Origin: Bog-473 sp963711065
GTDB taxonomy: Bacteria; Actinomycetota; Acidimicrobiia; Acidimicrobiales; RAAP-2
Assembly (NCBI GenBank): GCA_963711065.1
Contig: CAVQCO010000002.1
Span: 496,001-560,000 of the forward strand
DNA: 64,000 bases
Reading direction: 5' to 3'
A model generated the notes under the pieces. The model was not told where the DNA came from. It did no database searches and saw only the letters and a program-made list of their open reading frames with translations. Below, in pieces: positions 1 through 8,414 of the stretch (positions are counted from its first letter, which is position 1; the number at the start of each line of letters is the position of its first letter). A program made the translations under genes and the position numbers.

Positions 1-1
1 C

Positions 2-934
2 GATGCCGAATGGGTTTGCCAGCTGGTCGAGCACGGGCTGGTGCGGCCCTCCTTCGTGCCACCCAAAGAGATCAGAGAGCTACGCGACCTCACCCGCTAC
101 CGCAAGGCGCAGATCGAGGAACGCAGCCGCGAGGCGCAACGCCTCGACAAAGTGCTCCAGGACGCCGGCGTCAAGCTCTCGAGCGTGGCCACCGACATCT
201 TGGGCAAGTCCGGCCGCGACATGCTCGAGGCACTCGTGGCCGGCACCCGGGACCCCGAGGTCCTCGCCGAGCTGGCCCGCGGGGCGATGCGCAAGAAAAT
301 CCCCCAGCTGCGCCGGGCGCTCGAAGGGCGGTTCAGCACGCACCACGCGCTGATCGTCGGACAGATCCTGGCCAAGCTCGACTTCTTGGACGAGGCCATC
401 GGCACGCTCTCGGGCGAGATCGACCGGGTGATCGCCCCTTTCGAGGCTGAGGTCGCGCTCTTGGACACCATCCCGGGCGTCGACCGCCGCATCGCCGAGT
501 GCCTCATCGCCGAGATCGGGACCGACATGGGTCGCTTCGAGACCTCGGCTCGGCTGGCCAGCTGGGCTGGGATGTGCCCGGGGAACCACGAGTCGGGCGG
601 CAAGCGCAAGTCCGGTCGGACGCGCAAGGGCTCCAAGTGGCTCGCCGCCAACCTGGCTCAGGCGGCAGAAGCCGCCGGACGCTCCAAGGACACCTACCTC
701 GGCGCGCAGTTCACCCGGTTACGAGGCCGCATCGGCCATCCCAAGGCGAGGAAGGCCGTCGAGCACTCCATCCTGGTCGCCGCCTTCCACGTCCTCGCCG
801 GCGGCGTGCCCTACGCCGACCTGGGCGCCGACTGGTTCCAACGGCGTCGCCCCGAGGCCCATGCTCGGCGTCTGGCCCACCAGATTGAAGCCCTCGGTTA
901 TCGCGTCACGATCGAAGCGGCTGAAGCGGCCTGA
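2..934 (+). CDS. IS110-family transposase, 5' end cut by window edge
   Basis: Recombinase of an IS110-type insertion sequence. The frame is already open at base 2 (D-A-E-W-V-C-Q-L-V-E-H-G-L), which matches the end of the N-terminal DEDD/RuvC-like domain, so the first part lies outside the window. It continues through SFVPP and a helical linker into the C-terminal Transposase_20 domain, with the PGVDRRIAECLIAEIG and SWAGMCPGN segments. The conserved serine expected as nucleophile sits in the ESGGKRKSG motif. About 310 residues are visible of roughly 400 expected. The visible part has no frameshift and could be functional. IS110 enzymes act with a bridge RNA encoded in a non-coding end of the element; in the IS110 subgroup that end lies upstream and would be outside this window. 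Family assignment is firm; activity is unknown. Confidence 0.93.
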   Translation, partial: DAEWVCQLVEHGLVRPSFVPPKEIRELRDLTRYRKAQIEERSREAQRLDKVLQDAGVKLSSVATDILGKSGRDMLEALVAGTRDPEVLAELARGAMRKKIPQLRRALEGRFSTHHALIVGQILAKLDFLDEAIGTLSGEIDRVIAPFEAEVALLDTIPGVDRRIAECLIAEIGTDMGRFETSARLASWAGMCPGNHESGGKRKSGRTRKGSKWLAANLAQAAEAAGRSKDTYLGAQFTRLRGRIGHPKARKAVEHSILVAAFHVLAGGVPYADLGADWFQRRRPEAHARRLAHQIEALGYRVTIEAAEAA

Positions 935-946
935 CCACAACTGAAG

Positions 947-977
947 TCGGGACTTCGTCCCGAGCAGGGCTCCGCCC
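947..977 (+). other. Paired hairpins at 3' end of IS110 element
   Basis: Just after the transposase stop, TCGGGAC (947-953) and GTCCCGA (957-963) form a perfect 7-bp stem with a 3-nt loop. GGGC (967-970) and GCCC (974-977) form a second short stem. This could be a terminator or structured right-end RNA of the element. The element's exact right boundary cannot be set from one copy. Confidence 0.4.
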
Positions 978-1070
978 CGCACCCCGACCCCGCGCGCCCG
1001 TGTTACAAAGTTTTCGGGTCAGACGTTCACACCCCAATCCGCCGGGATCGCTCACAAGAATGGACCGCCT

Positions 1071-1364
1071 TCAGCTCTTCTCTGAGAGCCTTCGGCCTTC
1101 CTTGTCCGCCTCGCCCAAAGCGTCCTGACTCGCCTTGACGATCTTCTCCGCAAGCTGGGTCGACGCGCCGACAAGCTCCTCGGTCATCTTGAACGCCGAA
1201 TCAATGATCTGCTGGCGCGGGCCATTGTCCGCACGCACGTCGGGAAAGACCGCATTTACGATGTCAAGGAACTTGCGCACCGATTCAAGCGCCGTGTTCC
1301 CGGCATCATGAAACGACTCAATGATCCGATCAGCGCTGCCGGACCCAGTCTCTGTGCTGGTCAT
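1071..1364 (-). CDS. Small helical hypothetical protein (phasin-like composition)
   Basis: A 97-residue soluble protein of unknown function. The start is the ATG at 1364, giving M-T-S-T-E-T-G; GAGGAGG lies 5-6 nt upstream. A longer in-frame reading upstream has no ribosome site and poor composition. The body is predicted amphipathic helix with many A, E, K, D and I residues (segment SAFKMTEELVGASTQLAEKI) and has no cysteines, membrane span or signal peptide. Composition and length recall short phasin-like or stress-associated actinobacterial proteins, but no diagnostic motif was seen. It lies next to the IS110 end and is transcribed towards it. Confidence 0.6.
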   Translation of the reverse strand: MTSTETGSGSADRIIESFHDAGNTALESVRKFLDIVNAVFPDVRADNGPRQQIIDSAFKMTEELVGASTQLAEKIVKASQDALGEADKEGRRLSEKS

Positions 1365-1552
1365 AGGGTCCTCCTCGTCTTGGGCCTCGATTCGCCACTG
1401 TGTGGCTACTCCGATTCTCTTCACCACGACAAGACGTGAAGTAGAGGCCTTCGGCAGGTTCTCGTCGCACGAGGCTGTCCCCAAGAACGCCGTACATGAT
1501 AGGCCCGACAATTGTCGAGAGGGAAGACGATCAAAGCGAGTCCACCTACGCG

Positions 1553-1592
1553 AAAGCGCCCGTCCCGCGAACTCACGGGATCGGGCGCTTTT
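1553..1592. terminator. Strong hairpin terminator, probably bidirectional
   Basis: AAAGCGCCCG (1553-1562) pairs with CGGGCGCTTT (1582-1591). The stem is extended inside by TCCCG (1563-1567) and CGGGA (1576-1580) around an 8-nt loop, with one bulged T. TTTTC follows on the plus strand and an A/T-rich flank on the other. No intact gene ends immediately before it on either strand, so it may be a remnant of a lost gene. Confidence 0.6.
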
Positions 1593-2088
1593 CTCACCTG
1601 TACTCCGAGAACGGATTGCTTGGGGAATAGCTACCAGTAGGGCATCCGTGCCCCTGCCGTCGCAACGCTCCGATTTTCGAGCTGCTTGCCGTTGGTCTAA
1701 CTGGGCCTCCCAGGATCTCTCCCGGTCAATCCCCTTTCCATCCGTTCTCAGGATGGCCCTTCATGCATACACCGCATAAGCGCCTCCTTCCGGAACCCTC
1801 TCGGATCCCGCACCGTCAGTATGCGCTCGGTGCTCCGCGACTTCCAGAGTCCAATGACCCTTCTGGGCCGGTACGGTGCCGCTGGTTCCGCCGGCATTCC
1901 TCTGATCTTTGCCAGTGGGGTACATCGGTCGAAGTCCAGGGTTGATCCGGGCGACCAGGTGCCCCCGAACGCCCCTTCATGAACGGCGTACTGGGGCAGG
2001 GTTGGCCAGCAGGGTTGACCGTGGATAGCCGATTGGCTACCTTGGCCAACGGCCGACCGGCCAAGTCACCGCGTCAGGGGGTTCCGTC
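1593..2088. other. Intergenic, no gene recognised
   Basis: About 500 bases with lower G+C than most of the window. Short open frames on both strands have no conserved motif, plausible ribosome site or protein-like composition. An AGGGGG ribosome site at about 2077-2082 belongs to the gene starting at 2089. Confidence 0.5.
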
Positions 2089-3217
2089 ATGTCAGACATC
2101 GACGACCACGTGAAAGAAACGTTGTCCGAGGTTCGGAAGGTGGGCGCCAACTACGAGGATCATCAGCAGGAAGTGGGACTCGACATTCCGGTCGATCTCA
2201 TCCATTTCAAGAAGTTCCCGGTAGTCGATCCACCGGGCAAGTACATGAAGGTCGGTCACGACACCCGATCCGACATCAGTCGTGACGACAGTCCAGAGCT
2301 GCCGGACTACAGCGGCCCCTTCAATGGGAACCTCAGGTTCTCGGATTTCTCGAAAGACGCGCTCATCAACATGCTGAAGATGAGCGACGAGTACTACCGG
2401 GTCTGCATCGAAGGCTGGGCGGACTCCGTCGCAGAGCGATATGGACGCGACGACATGCAACGCATCCAGGCAGAAGCGTGGCGAGACACCATTCTTCCCC
2501 AACTGCGGGGGATGATCGACAACTGGATGGAACTCACCGACGACGAGGCCGAGGCCTTGATCACTGAGACGCAGAAAGAAGTGGAGGCAGAGGTCGCCCG
2601 AGGCGGTGCGATTCTCGTCAACCCCTACAAGCCCAAGCCAGAGTGGGTGCAGTACTCCAAAGAACGCCTGGTGAAGCTCGCGCTCGGCAGCCATGAATTC
2701 CTGCTTGCTGCCATCGAGTCGTGGGCGCTGGTGATCGTTATGAGAGACGGTCTGGACGAGATGTTCGCCTTCCAGTGGACTCTGTGGAGTGAGAAGTTGC
2801 TGCCAGCCGCGAAGGACATCAAGGCGCGGTGGATGAAGATCTCCGGGGACCCGGTCGAGTCCTTCATGAAGGACATTCAGGTGGACGCAACCTCGTTCCC
2901 CGGCAAGGCCTTCGAGATGACGTTCGAGATGCCCGAGAAGGAGGTCGGGGTCTTCACGTTCAACAAGTGCGTCTCGGTGGACCAATGGGAAGCGTTGGGT
3001 CGGCCGGACATTGCCGAGAAGGCGTCCCATACCTCGTGTCCCGCCGCCATCATCGAGACGGCCAAGATGTACGACCCGAATATGAAGGTTGAGATTCTGG
3101 CGATCCCACCCCGTGTGAGCAAGGACGAGGTCTGCTGCAAATGGCGGCTGTCCATTCGGGATGAATCAGACCCCGAATACGTTCGTCCTGAATCAGGACG
3201 GCGGAGAAACTCCTTAG
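2089..3217 (+). CDS. Tandem DUF6125-like / ATC-hydrolase-like protein, apparent frameshift near the end
   Basis: Cytoplasmic protein of about 375 residues with two repeats of a helical segment: L-I-N-M-L-K-M-S-D-E-Y-Y-R near residue 95, and a related L-V-K-L-A-L-G-S-H-E-F near 200. These look like DUF6125-type repeats. A C-terminal domain from about 285 has spaced cysteines (FNKCVSVD, TSCPA, EVCCKW), recalling L-2-amino-thiazoline-4-carboxylate hydrolase relatives. As written, the frame runs on to 3291 through an unnatural R-rich tail antisense to the TetR gene. Removing one C from the CCCC at 3171-3174 gives a natural ending, DPNTFVLNQDGGETP, with a stop at 3215-3217 that just overlaps the convergent TetR end. 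The ATG start has AGGGGG upstream. Function is inferred only from fold resemblance. Confidence 0.6.
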
Positions 3218-3807
3218 CTTCGGGTTGCCGACTGGGACTGCCTGGGCTTCGTATTCATGGCCGGGAGAATTCGTTCGGCGAGTCGTTGTAGCTGGGATCG
3301 AAGAACTTCGTCGTCAAGTCCGGCTACGAGAGGGTGCATGACTGTGCCGCTGATCGCAGCGGTCAGCATTGCCGTCGAGACGCGCGCTTCGTGTCCCGTG
3401 CCGTCGCCCATCAGGACACGACTCATCCGGTCCATGACGGGGCGGAACGATTCGTGCTCGGCAAAGAAGCGGACGATGACCGGGTCGTTCAGGACGGTAC
3501 TCACAGTGCGGCGGTGAGCGACGGCGAGGTCGACCATCCCTCTGACCAGCGTCCTACGAGCCTGCGTTCGCGTTGGCTCAGCCTCGGCGGCACGAACAAC
3601 CGCGTCAACCCTTTCCAGCTCAGCCTGGGCGGCGGCGAGCACGATCTCGTCCTTGGTGTTGTACTGGTGATAGACCGCAGCCTTCGTCACACCGATTGCG
3701 TCGGCAATCATCTGCAGGGAGGTTCCTCCAACACCGTTCTCAGCGAACAGCTCCAAGGCGGCGCTAATGATTCGAGCTTGAGCGGTGCTGGGCATAGCTT
3801 GCATCAC
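3214..3807 (-). CDS. TetR-family transcriptional regulator
   Basis: About 197 residues. The N-terminal helix-turn-helix is clear (ARIISAALELFAENG, then IADAIGVTKAAVYHQYNTKDEI, roughly residues 12-55). A variable ligand-binding domain follows, so the effector cannot be named. Two starts are possible: GTG at 3807 or ATG at 3795 (M-P-S-T). A TGTGAT box lies 7 nt before the second, which would suit leaderless transcription. It converges with the DUF6125-like gene. A large perfect palindrome lies 64 bp upstream and may be its operator or a terminator. Confidence 0.85.
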   Translation of the reverse strand: MMQAMPSTAQARIISAALELFAENGVGGTSLQMIADAIGVTKAAVYHQYNTKDEIVLAAAQAELERVDAVVRAAEAEPTRTQARRTLVRGMVDLAVAHRRTVSTVLNDPVIVRFFAEHESFRPVMDRMSRVLMGDGTGHEARVSTAMLTAAISGTVMHPLVAGLDDEVLRSQLQRLAERILPAMNTKPRQSQSATRS

Positions 3808-3870
3808 AGCTTGGCCGCCGCCCCCTGGTTGTCCATCAAGCGAGAGTAGTTGATCGGCTATCCCCGTTGT

Positions 3871-3907
3871 GCTGTGGCCTCAAGCGGTCAACGCTTGAGG
3901 CCACAGC
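3871..3907. repeat. Perfect inverted repeat, 16-bp arms
   Basis: GCTGTGGCCTCAAGCG (3871-3886), a 5-nt loop GTCAA, then CGCTTGAGGCCACAGC (3892-3907), with no mismatch. There is no T-tract on either side. It lies between the TetR start and the remnant DUF2510-like gene. It could be a U-less terminator for the leftward gene, a regulator site, or a recombination site. Confidence 0.85.
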
Positions 3908-4060
3908 CGGTATGGGGCAGGTACACCGCCCTTCGACTTGGACCCAAGCCCCCCCGCCCCGCGCCGCCTCCCCTCCGTTTCTCGGGTGGCGCCGGCCGCT
4001 TGCCCTCGCCCCGCCGTGCGCGGTCCTTTTGCCCCCGTTTCGGTGCCCGCGCTCCTCTCT

Positions 4061-4302
4061 CCCCACTTTTTTCGAGGCGACGTTCGGAGAGCACTCAGCT
4101 TGGCGCGTGAGGAGGTCGGACGCGGAGCTGGGAGCATGCTCTGGATCTTCGATTGGAACGAGTGGGACAGTGGCCGACTGCTCTGGTGGAGGATCGGTCC
4201 GCTCGATGGTCCCGTTGCCCGGACGAGAGCGGTGGGAGAACCGCTCGAGAACCAACGAGCTTGGTGTCGACCGTACGGGTCTTGGAACCACCCTTCTGCC
4301 AC
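4061..4302 (-). pseudogene. Small DUF2510-like protein, frameshifted
   Basis: A GTG at 4302 with GGAGG 5 nt upstream opens V-A-E-G-W-F-Q-D-P-Y-G-R-H-Q-A-R-W-F-S-S. This matches the short DUF2510-type motif (GWY.DP.G....RWW/F) seen at actinobacterial protein N-termini. After P-T-A-L-V-R the frame turns unnatural. Adding one base to the CCC at 4217-4219 restores G-N-G-T-I-E-R-T-D-P-P-P-E-Q and an acidic, proline-rich tail. The true end is uncertain; the corrected frame stays open to 3836 but looks protein-like only to about 4061. It may be an intact gene hidden by a sequencing error rather than a true pseudogene. Confidence 0.5.
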
Positions 4303-4433
4303 GGAGACCTCCGACGCTGTGGTTGGCAGCATCGTATTCAGCAGGATCGGGCAGGCGCCGAGAGGCGTATCAGTGGTGCCAAGCGGGAAGACCCGCAGCA
4401 TTGACGTCCGGACAGGCACGCCACCCGGGCCGG

Positions 4434-5060
4434 CTACGACGACTTGGGCGCCAGCGGCCCGACGGCCCTGAAGTCGATCGACGCGCCCTGAGGCACCACA
4501 TCGCCGGTGTTGGTAGTGGTGCAGGTCGTCTTGCCCGTCAGCAGGGGCGCTGCGCCGAGAATCGTGATGCCGTAGCTCCCGTTGCCGGTGGCTCCGGCGA
4601 ACTTCCCGGTGCTCTGGGACCCGTCCACCAGGTAGTTGCCGCTCCTGGCATTCTGGCTGAACGTGCACAGGCCGTTGTGCTCGCCGGTCCATGTTCGCTG
4701 CGTGACGGGTTTGTTCCTGAGCCTGAGGGTGACAGCGAAGATCCCGGCCGACGTCTCGATCGTCTGCGTTGTCGAGGTGTCGATCGTTGCGTTCGCGGCC
4801 GAGGCAGTGACCGGGCCGGTGAAGGCCAGCGATGGGAACGTCAGCGGGCCCTCACTGTTGCTGTTGATCAGGTCAGCGGCGGCGGAACCGCTGATCGACC
4901 CGGTCACCGTCTGTGTGCCCGATGCAGGGCCACTTCCCGACGAGCACCCGGCGAGCCCCAAGGCCAAGAAGGTGGCTCCGGCGAGAGCCGCAGGCACCCT
5001 CACCCGATCTTGGTGCGGCCGTACCGAGACGGTATGGGCCAACCGCAGCACCGGCCACAT
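4434..5060 (-). CDS. Secreted lipoprotein of unknown function
   Basis: 208 residues. The hydrophobic segment A-A-L-A-G-A-T-F-L-A-L-G-L-A-G-C ends in a lipobox (LAGC, Cys 39), followed by an S/G/T-rich spacer. The mature part is rich in beta-prone T, G, S and N with two further cysteines (residues N-G-L-C-T-F and T-T-C-T), suggesting a disulfide-linked beta domain. The ATG at 5060 has AGGAG 7 nt upstream but gives a long N-region. GTG at 5003 would give a more typical 20-residue signal peptide. No family was recognised. Confidence 0.7.
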   Translation of the reverse strand: MWPVLRLAHTVSVRPHQDRVRVPAALAGATFLALGLAGCSSGSGPASGTQTVTGSISGSAAADLINSNSEGPLTFPSLAFTGPVTASAANATIDTSTTQTIETSAGIFAVTLRLRNKPVTQRTWTGEHNGLCTFSQNARSGNYLVDGSQSTGKFAGATGNGSYGITILGAAPLLTGKTTCTTTNTGDVVPQGASIDFRAVGPLAPKSS

Positions 5061-5090
5061 CAGGACTCTCCTGCGTCAGGGGACATCATC

Positions 5091-5435
5091 ATGCGGTCGA
5101 TCTTGTCCCTCGTCATCGGCTGCTTCAGGGTATCGCGGTCCAACCCGCCTTGCGCCGCGTCGTCCCGAAGGGTTGTCGACCTGGCTACAGCGGGCGCGGG
5201 TGGAGGGAACAGGCGCATTGATAGTCTGCCCGGCTTGCCATCCAACGCCAACCTCCACGCGCACCACCCATCAATCGTCCGCAGGCGCGACGGACGATGG
5301 GAAATCCACTGCCCCGAATGTCAGCGCGCCCCACGCGATGCCGTCCCATTGGGCGTGGGAATGCCGATCTCTGATGAGGTCGAGGCTCGTCACATACAAG
5401 AGAACCACTCACGGGTGAAGGGTCGTTTGTTCTAG
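5091..5435 (+). CDS. Small CxxC protein, start uncertain
   Basis: The C-terminal part (from about 5240) reads naturally: HPSIVRRRDGRWEIHCPECQ, then VPLGVGMPI and an E-A-R-H-I-Q-E-N-H ending. It resembles a short actinobacterial family with a single C-P-x-C knuckle, which may bind zinc with the downstream histidines (inference). ATG 5091 has AGGGG 8 nt upstream, but its first 45 residues are less convincing, and it would leave only 30 bp to the divergent lipoprotein start. TTG 5235 is an alternative. Function unknown. Confidence 0.45.
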   Translation: MRSILSLVIGCFRVSRSNPPCAASSRRVVDLATAGAGGGNRRIDSLPGLPSNANLHAHHPSIVRRRDGRWEIHCPECQRAPRDAVPLGVGMPISDEVEARHIQENHSRVKGRLF

Positions 5436-5533
5436 CGAACACCTGATCACAGGTCGATTCAAGCGGTCCCTCGCGTGGGCCGGGTAAGTCCCATGTCGCC
5501 CATCATGGCGGGGGTGAAGAGAAGGGGCACGGG

Positions 5534-5588
5534 GATGCCGTGACGTTCGCGTGACGGTCGCGTTCTGTTCGCGATCTGTTCGGACGAT
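5534..5588 (+). promoter_or_regulatory. Tandem 11-bp direct repeats, PHO-box-like
   Basis: Five consecutive 11-mers: GATGCCGTGAC, GTTCGCGTGAC, GGTCGCGTTCT, GTTCGCGATCT, GTTCGGACGAT. The G(T/G)TCGCG core repeats once per helical turn, the layout of OmpR/PhoB-type sites; Streptomyces PhoP sites are 11-nt GTTCACC-type repeats. It lies about 235 bp upstream of a secreted phosphoesterase gene. A 12-bp palindrome, TGCACGCGTGCA, directly adjoins at 5588-5599. The repeat pattern is seen directly; PhoP binding is inferred. Confidence 0.6.
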
Positions 5589-5756
5589 GCACGCGTGCAC
5601 TCCCCGAGCGACGTTCCGTGTCACGTCGTCCGAAGGCGTGACCCAGACAACATCCGACGTCCTCGTCCATTGCCGCCCGGTGGTGACAACGGTGATGCTC
5701 GTGCGATCGCGCGATGAACGTTGTGTGATCCGAAGAACGCATCGCCTGAAACACCA

Positions 5757-5784
5757 TTGTCGACCCTCCTCCGTCTGGTTACAA
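5757..5784 (+). promoter_or_regulatory. Candidate promoter of phosphoesterase operon
   Basis: TTGTCG (5757-5762), a 16-nt spacer, then TTACAA (5779-5784). This would give a leader of about 32 nt that carries the AGGGGAAG ribosome site (about 5809-5816). A small TTTTCT-A-AGAAAA inverted repeat (5797-5809) lies in that leader. Confidence 0.35.
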
Positions 5785-5822
5785 CCGCAACACCAGTTTT
5801 CTAAGAAAAGGGGAAGATCGAC

Positions 5823-8414
5823 ATGCTCTCGCGGGTTCGCCGGAAGAGACTGAAGCCGCTCTCGCTCACACTCGGCGCGTCGGCGTTGGTTGCCCTGTCC
5901 GCGGTCTTGCCCCTCGGGAGCAACGGCGCCGCGGACGCATCCGGTCCGACCACCGTCGGCGGGCTGACCGCCGGTGCCATCCACCACGTCTGGTTGATCA
6001 TCCTCGAGAACAAGTCCTACGACGAGACCTTCACCGGCCTCAACAGCAACTCGTACCTCTGGCAGACCCTCCCGTCCGAGGGCGTCCTGCTGAAGAACTA
6101 CTACGGGACCGGCCACACCAGCCAGGACAACTACATCGCCATGGCCGCGGGCCAGGGTCCGGAGGCGGACACCCAGAACGACTGCAGCTACGCCGACACT
6201 CCCTTCGGCTCCAACTCCTCCATCGTCACGACCGGCTCGGTCGGCTCCGCCAGCCCCAACTGGAACTACGGCCAGGTCGCGTCATCCCTCGGCCCGAACG
6301 CCCCGACCGGCACGACGTACAACAACACCACGAGTCCACCCACCATCAGCGCCACCAACGGCTGCATTTACCCGACCCAGACGCCCACCCTCTTCGACCA
6401 GTTCAACGCGGCCGGCGTGAGCTGGAAGGGCTACGCCCAGGACCTGGGCGGCGCCCAGCCCATCGGCTCGACCTCCTGGGTGGCTGACAGCGTGCCCGGT
6501 CGTGAGGACGGTGCGTGCGGTGCTCCGGGGTCGTCCTCGAACAACCCGGTGTCGAACCCGACGCTCATGAGCGACACCGCCACGTTCCCCGCGGACGTCA
6601 GCAACCTCACCTCGGCTTCCCTGGTCAAGGGGACCGGGACCACGAACAATCCCCAGTACTCGGACCAGTACGTGGCCAAGCACTTCCCCTTCTCGTGGTT
6701 CGCGTCGCTCACCGGTGGCGGGTCGGGTGACCCGATCGGGACGCCGCTCACCGAGCCGCAGGCCTCCGCCGGTGGCGGCACCAACTGCGACGGCAACCAC
6801 ATCGCCAATCTGGACGACCCGAACACCGGTCTGATCCACGACCTCAACGCCAACACCGTCCCGCAGTTCAGCTGGATCACCCCGGACAACTGCAGTGACG
6901 CCCACGACACCACCTGCAAGGGCAACAACCTGTCGGGAGCCTTCGGCCTGTACGCGAGCGGGCCCCACGCCGGCCAGGTCAACCTGAACGACCCCATCTA
7001 CAACCCGCCTGGCCTGCCCGCCGACGACCCGGAGGCGACCACGCCGCGGAACTTCACCGGCGGGCTGTACGCCTCGGACCTGTTCCTGGCGTACTACCTG
7101 CCGCTCATCGAGCAGTCGTCCGCTTACGCCAACGGTGGGCTCATCGACGTCACCTTCGACGAAGGAGAGCCCTCGTTCACCTACTCGGGCAACAGCTTCA
7201 ACAACGTGCTGACCAACAGCAGCGTGGTCTCCGGTACGCCGGCGATGCCCGCCGGCCAGGGGACCTCCTCGCCGTTGTCCTCGGCCACCCCCGACGCTCC
7301 GAGCTACGGGAGCGGCGGTACCTACCCGGGGGCCGACTCCATCTTCGGTGCGTACAGCATCTCCGCCGACTCCGCCGGCGAGAACATCGGCGGCACCAAC
7401 GTCACCGTCGAGCCGACCGGCCCCAACTCACCGTTGCTGACAGACGGCTCCGGCCGCCAGCTCTACCCGGGTCCGGGGTTCAACCTCTTCGTCAACCGGC
7501 CGCCCACCTGCACGCAGACGACGCCGACGCTCGTGCCGGCCGACTGCGTGCCGGGGATCGTCCGTGGTGACTCGGGGAGCAGCCCGGGTCCCCGCACCGA
7601 CACCGTGACCGGCGGTGGCGGGTCGAGCACCATCTCGTACCCGACGCCCGCCAGCGGCAACCCTCCTCTGGTCGGTGACGACACCGGTCGGGAGGTCACG
7701 TCCATCACCATCGGCGGCACGGCCGTCGCCATCGGGTCGCCGACCTATGCCGCCGACTTCCCCAGCGGGTTGTTCGTCGGGACGGTGTCGGACTCCGGCG
7801 AGCTCTACCCGGCCAACAGTGGTGGCCCGACGGTCGCCGCCTCGTTCCAGGCCGTTGACGACGCGGGCAATCCCGTGGCCATCACCGGATCCGTCTCGAG
7901 CGTCACGCTGAGCGGCGAGGGCGACCCGGCGCTCCTCTCCAGCCTGTCGACGCCGACGGCACCCGTGACGGCGGACCCGCTGTTCGACGCCACGGACCCG
8001 ACCAACGGGGGCGGCGACACAGGCAGCGTCCTCATCAGTCCCTACATCGCCCCGGGCTCGGTGTCCTCCACGTTCTACAACCACTACAGCTGGTTGCGGA
8101 CCATTGAGGACCTCTTCGACGTGTCCAGCTGCACCGGGACCGCGACCGATGTCAGCCTCCCCACCGGTTCCGTGTGCGGGGGCCTCGACGGGCAGGGCCA
8201 CATCGGCTACGCCGCCCAGACCGGGCTCGAGCCGTTCGGCACCGACGTCTTCACTGCTCCTGGCGGGAACGGCTTCATGCCCCCCATCCCCACCAACCCA
8301 GGGGAAGGGCTCCCGGAGTCGCCCCTCGTCGTGGCCATACCGGCCATCGGCCTGCTCCTCATGGGCGGCTACCTGGTGGGGCGTCACCGTAGGAATCAGG
8401 CCATCTCAGGATGA
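5823..8414 (+). CDS. Secreted, membrane-anchored phosphoesterase (PF04185 type)
   Basis: An 863-residue extracytoplasmic enzyme of the phosphoesterase family that includes acid phosphatases and phospholipases C; it probably releases phosphate from organic esters. An N-terminal signal peptide (R-K-R-L-K-P then a hydrophobic run) is followed by the metal-site motif ILENKSYDETF near residue 60, a SQDNYIAMAAGQ segment near 100, and VTFDEGEP near 440. The C-terminus has LPESP, a hydrophobic helix and a basic tail (GRHRRN), so the protein is anchored, possibly in a sortase-like way. It is longer than typical members because of Ser/Gly/Pro-rich inserts after about residue 470. The start is fixed by AGGGGAAG. 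It overlaps the next gene by 4 bp. The upstream PHO-like array suggests phosphate-starvation control. Confidence 0.88.
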   Translation: MLSRVRRKRLKPLSLTLGASALVALSAVLPLGSNGAADASGPTTVGGLTAGAIHHVWLIILENKSYDETFTGLNSNSYLWQTLPSEGVLLKNYYGTGHTSQDNYIAMAAGQGPEADTQNDCSYADTPFGSNSSIVTTGSVGSASPNWNYGQVASSLGPNAPTGTTYNNTTSPPTISATNGCIYPTQTPTLFDQFNAAGVSWKGYAQDLGGAQPIGSTSWVADSVPGREDGACGAPGSSSNNPVSNPTLMSDTATFPADVSNLTSASLVKGTGTTNNPQYSDQYVAKHFPFSWFASLTGGGSGDPIGTPLTEPQASAGGGTNCDGNHIANLDDPNTGLIHDLNANTVPQFSWITPDNCSDAHDTTCKGNNLSGAFGLYASGPHAGQVNLNDPIYNPPGLPADDPEATTPRNFTGGLYASDLFLAYYLPLIEQSSAYANGGLIDVTFDEGEPSFTYSGNSFNNVLTNSSVVSGTPAMPAGQGTSSPLSSATPDAPSYGSGGTYPGADSIFGAYSISADSAGENIGGTNVTVEPTGPNSPLLTDGSGRQLYPGPGFNLFVNRPPTCTQTTPTLVPADCVPGIVRGDSGSSPGPRTDTVTGGGGSSTISYPTPASGNPPLVGDDTGREVTSITIGGTAVAIGSPTYAADFPSGLFVGTVSDSGELYPANSGGPTVAASFQAVDDAGNPVAITGSVSSVTLSGEGDPALLSSLSTPTAPVTADPLFDATDPTNGGGDTGSVLISPYIAPGSVSSTFYNHYSWLRTIEDLFDVSSCTGTATDVSLPTGSVCGGLDGQGHIGYAAQTGLEPFGTDVFTAPGGNGFMPPIPTNPGEGLPESPLVVAIPAIGLLLMGGYLVGRHRRNQAISG

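Noticed and set aside
3867..5435. 522-codon plus-strand frame
   Set aside because: Only its last part looks like a protein; the rest is low-complexity and antisense to a lipoprotein with a clear signal peptide. Only the end was kept as a small gene.
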